A stretch of 6,444 bases of DNA, taken from Actinomycetota bacterium. GTDB taxonomy: Bacteria > Actinomycetota > Acidimicrobiia > Acidimicrobiales > JACCXE01. Shown piece by piece: positions 6,283-6,444 of this stretch (positions within the stretch are counted from its first letter, which is position 1; each line of letters begins with the position of its first letter). The stretch spans positions 1 through 6,444 of the forward strand of contig JACCXE010000514.1 of assembly GCA_013697265.1 (NCBI GenBank). Direction: 5' to 3'. A program made the position numbers and the translations under genes. The notes below the pieces were generated by a model that saw nothing but the letters and a program-made list of their open reading frames with translations, made no database searches and had not been told where the DNA came from.

Positions 6283-6444
6283 TTACGCGGCGGGGCGCAG
6301 CGAGTAGCCCACGCCGCGCACGGTCTGAATCAGCGGCGGGCCCAGCTTGTCGATCTTCTTGCGCAGGTACGAGATGTAGGTCTCGACCACGGTGGCGTGA
6401 CCACCGAAGTCGTACTGCCACACGTGGTCGAGGATCTGGTTGCG
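6283..6444 (-). CDS. OmpR/PhoB-family response regulator, C-terminal end, partial at window edge
   Basis: The last 53 residues of a response regulator are visible; the receiver domain and start lie beyond the window. The segment covers the second half of the winged-helix DNA-binding domain: NQILDHVWQYDFGG, the recognition helix region VVETYISYLRKKID, and the wing TVRGVGYSLRP that ends the protein. These closely match the PhoP/TcrX/PrrA style of actinobacterial OmpR regulators. Ten bases separate its TAA from the kinase start, so the two are surely one operon and a cognate pair. Its DNA targets cannot be read from this part, but the downstream protease is the natural candidate. The operon promoter is outside the window. 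Confidence 0.93.
   Translation of the reverse strand, partial: RNQILDHVWQYDFGGHATVVETYISYLRKKIDKLGPPLIQTVRGVGYSLRPAA

Overview
The window is GC-rich double-stranded bacterial DNA with little space between genes. It reads as Actinomycetota: a soluble plant-type acyl-ACP desaturase of the DesA class, an OmpR/PhoB response regulator with a DASHELRTP-type histidine kinase, and promoters whose -10 element lies 6-7 bases before an ATG (leaderless transcripts). I cannot fix the order or genus from sequence alone.

Layout, left to right. Positions 1-1031 (minus) hold the N-terminal membrane half of an ABC exporter, cut by the window edge before its ATPase domain. A 63-base gap (1032-1094) separates it from a divergent acyl-ACP desaturase (1095-2024, plus). 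This gap carries a clean palindrome, CCTACCG-AC-CGGTAGG, lying in the spacer of a plausible leaderless desaturase promoter. The desaturase converges on a GH13 alpha-glucosidase (2093-3520, minus). Upstream of the glucosidase, a 97-base gap holds a perfect 16-bp inverted repeat around a 19-base loop. Next comes an operon-like minus-strand run, given in transcription order: the C-terminal end of a response regulator (6444-6283), a sensor kinase (6272-4875) and a membrane-anchored HtrA-type serine protease with a PDZ domain (4838-3618).

How the genes may work together. The regulator-kinase-HtrA order is the one known for mprA-mprB-pepD in mycobacteria, so an envelope-stress circuit in which the two-component system controls a surface protease is the natural reading. 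The glucosidase lies downstream on the same strand but appears to have its own promoter, and it probably serves cytoplasmic use of short alpha-glucans. The desaturase and exporter face each other across the palindrome and may share one repressor, linking lipid unsaturation with export of an unknown substrate.

All the genes belong to known families. I found no CRISPR array, tRNA, rRNA, insertion sequence or clearly new multi-gene system. The most interesting signals are the two intergenic inverted repeats.
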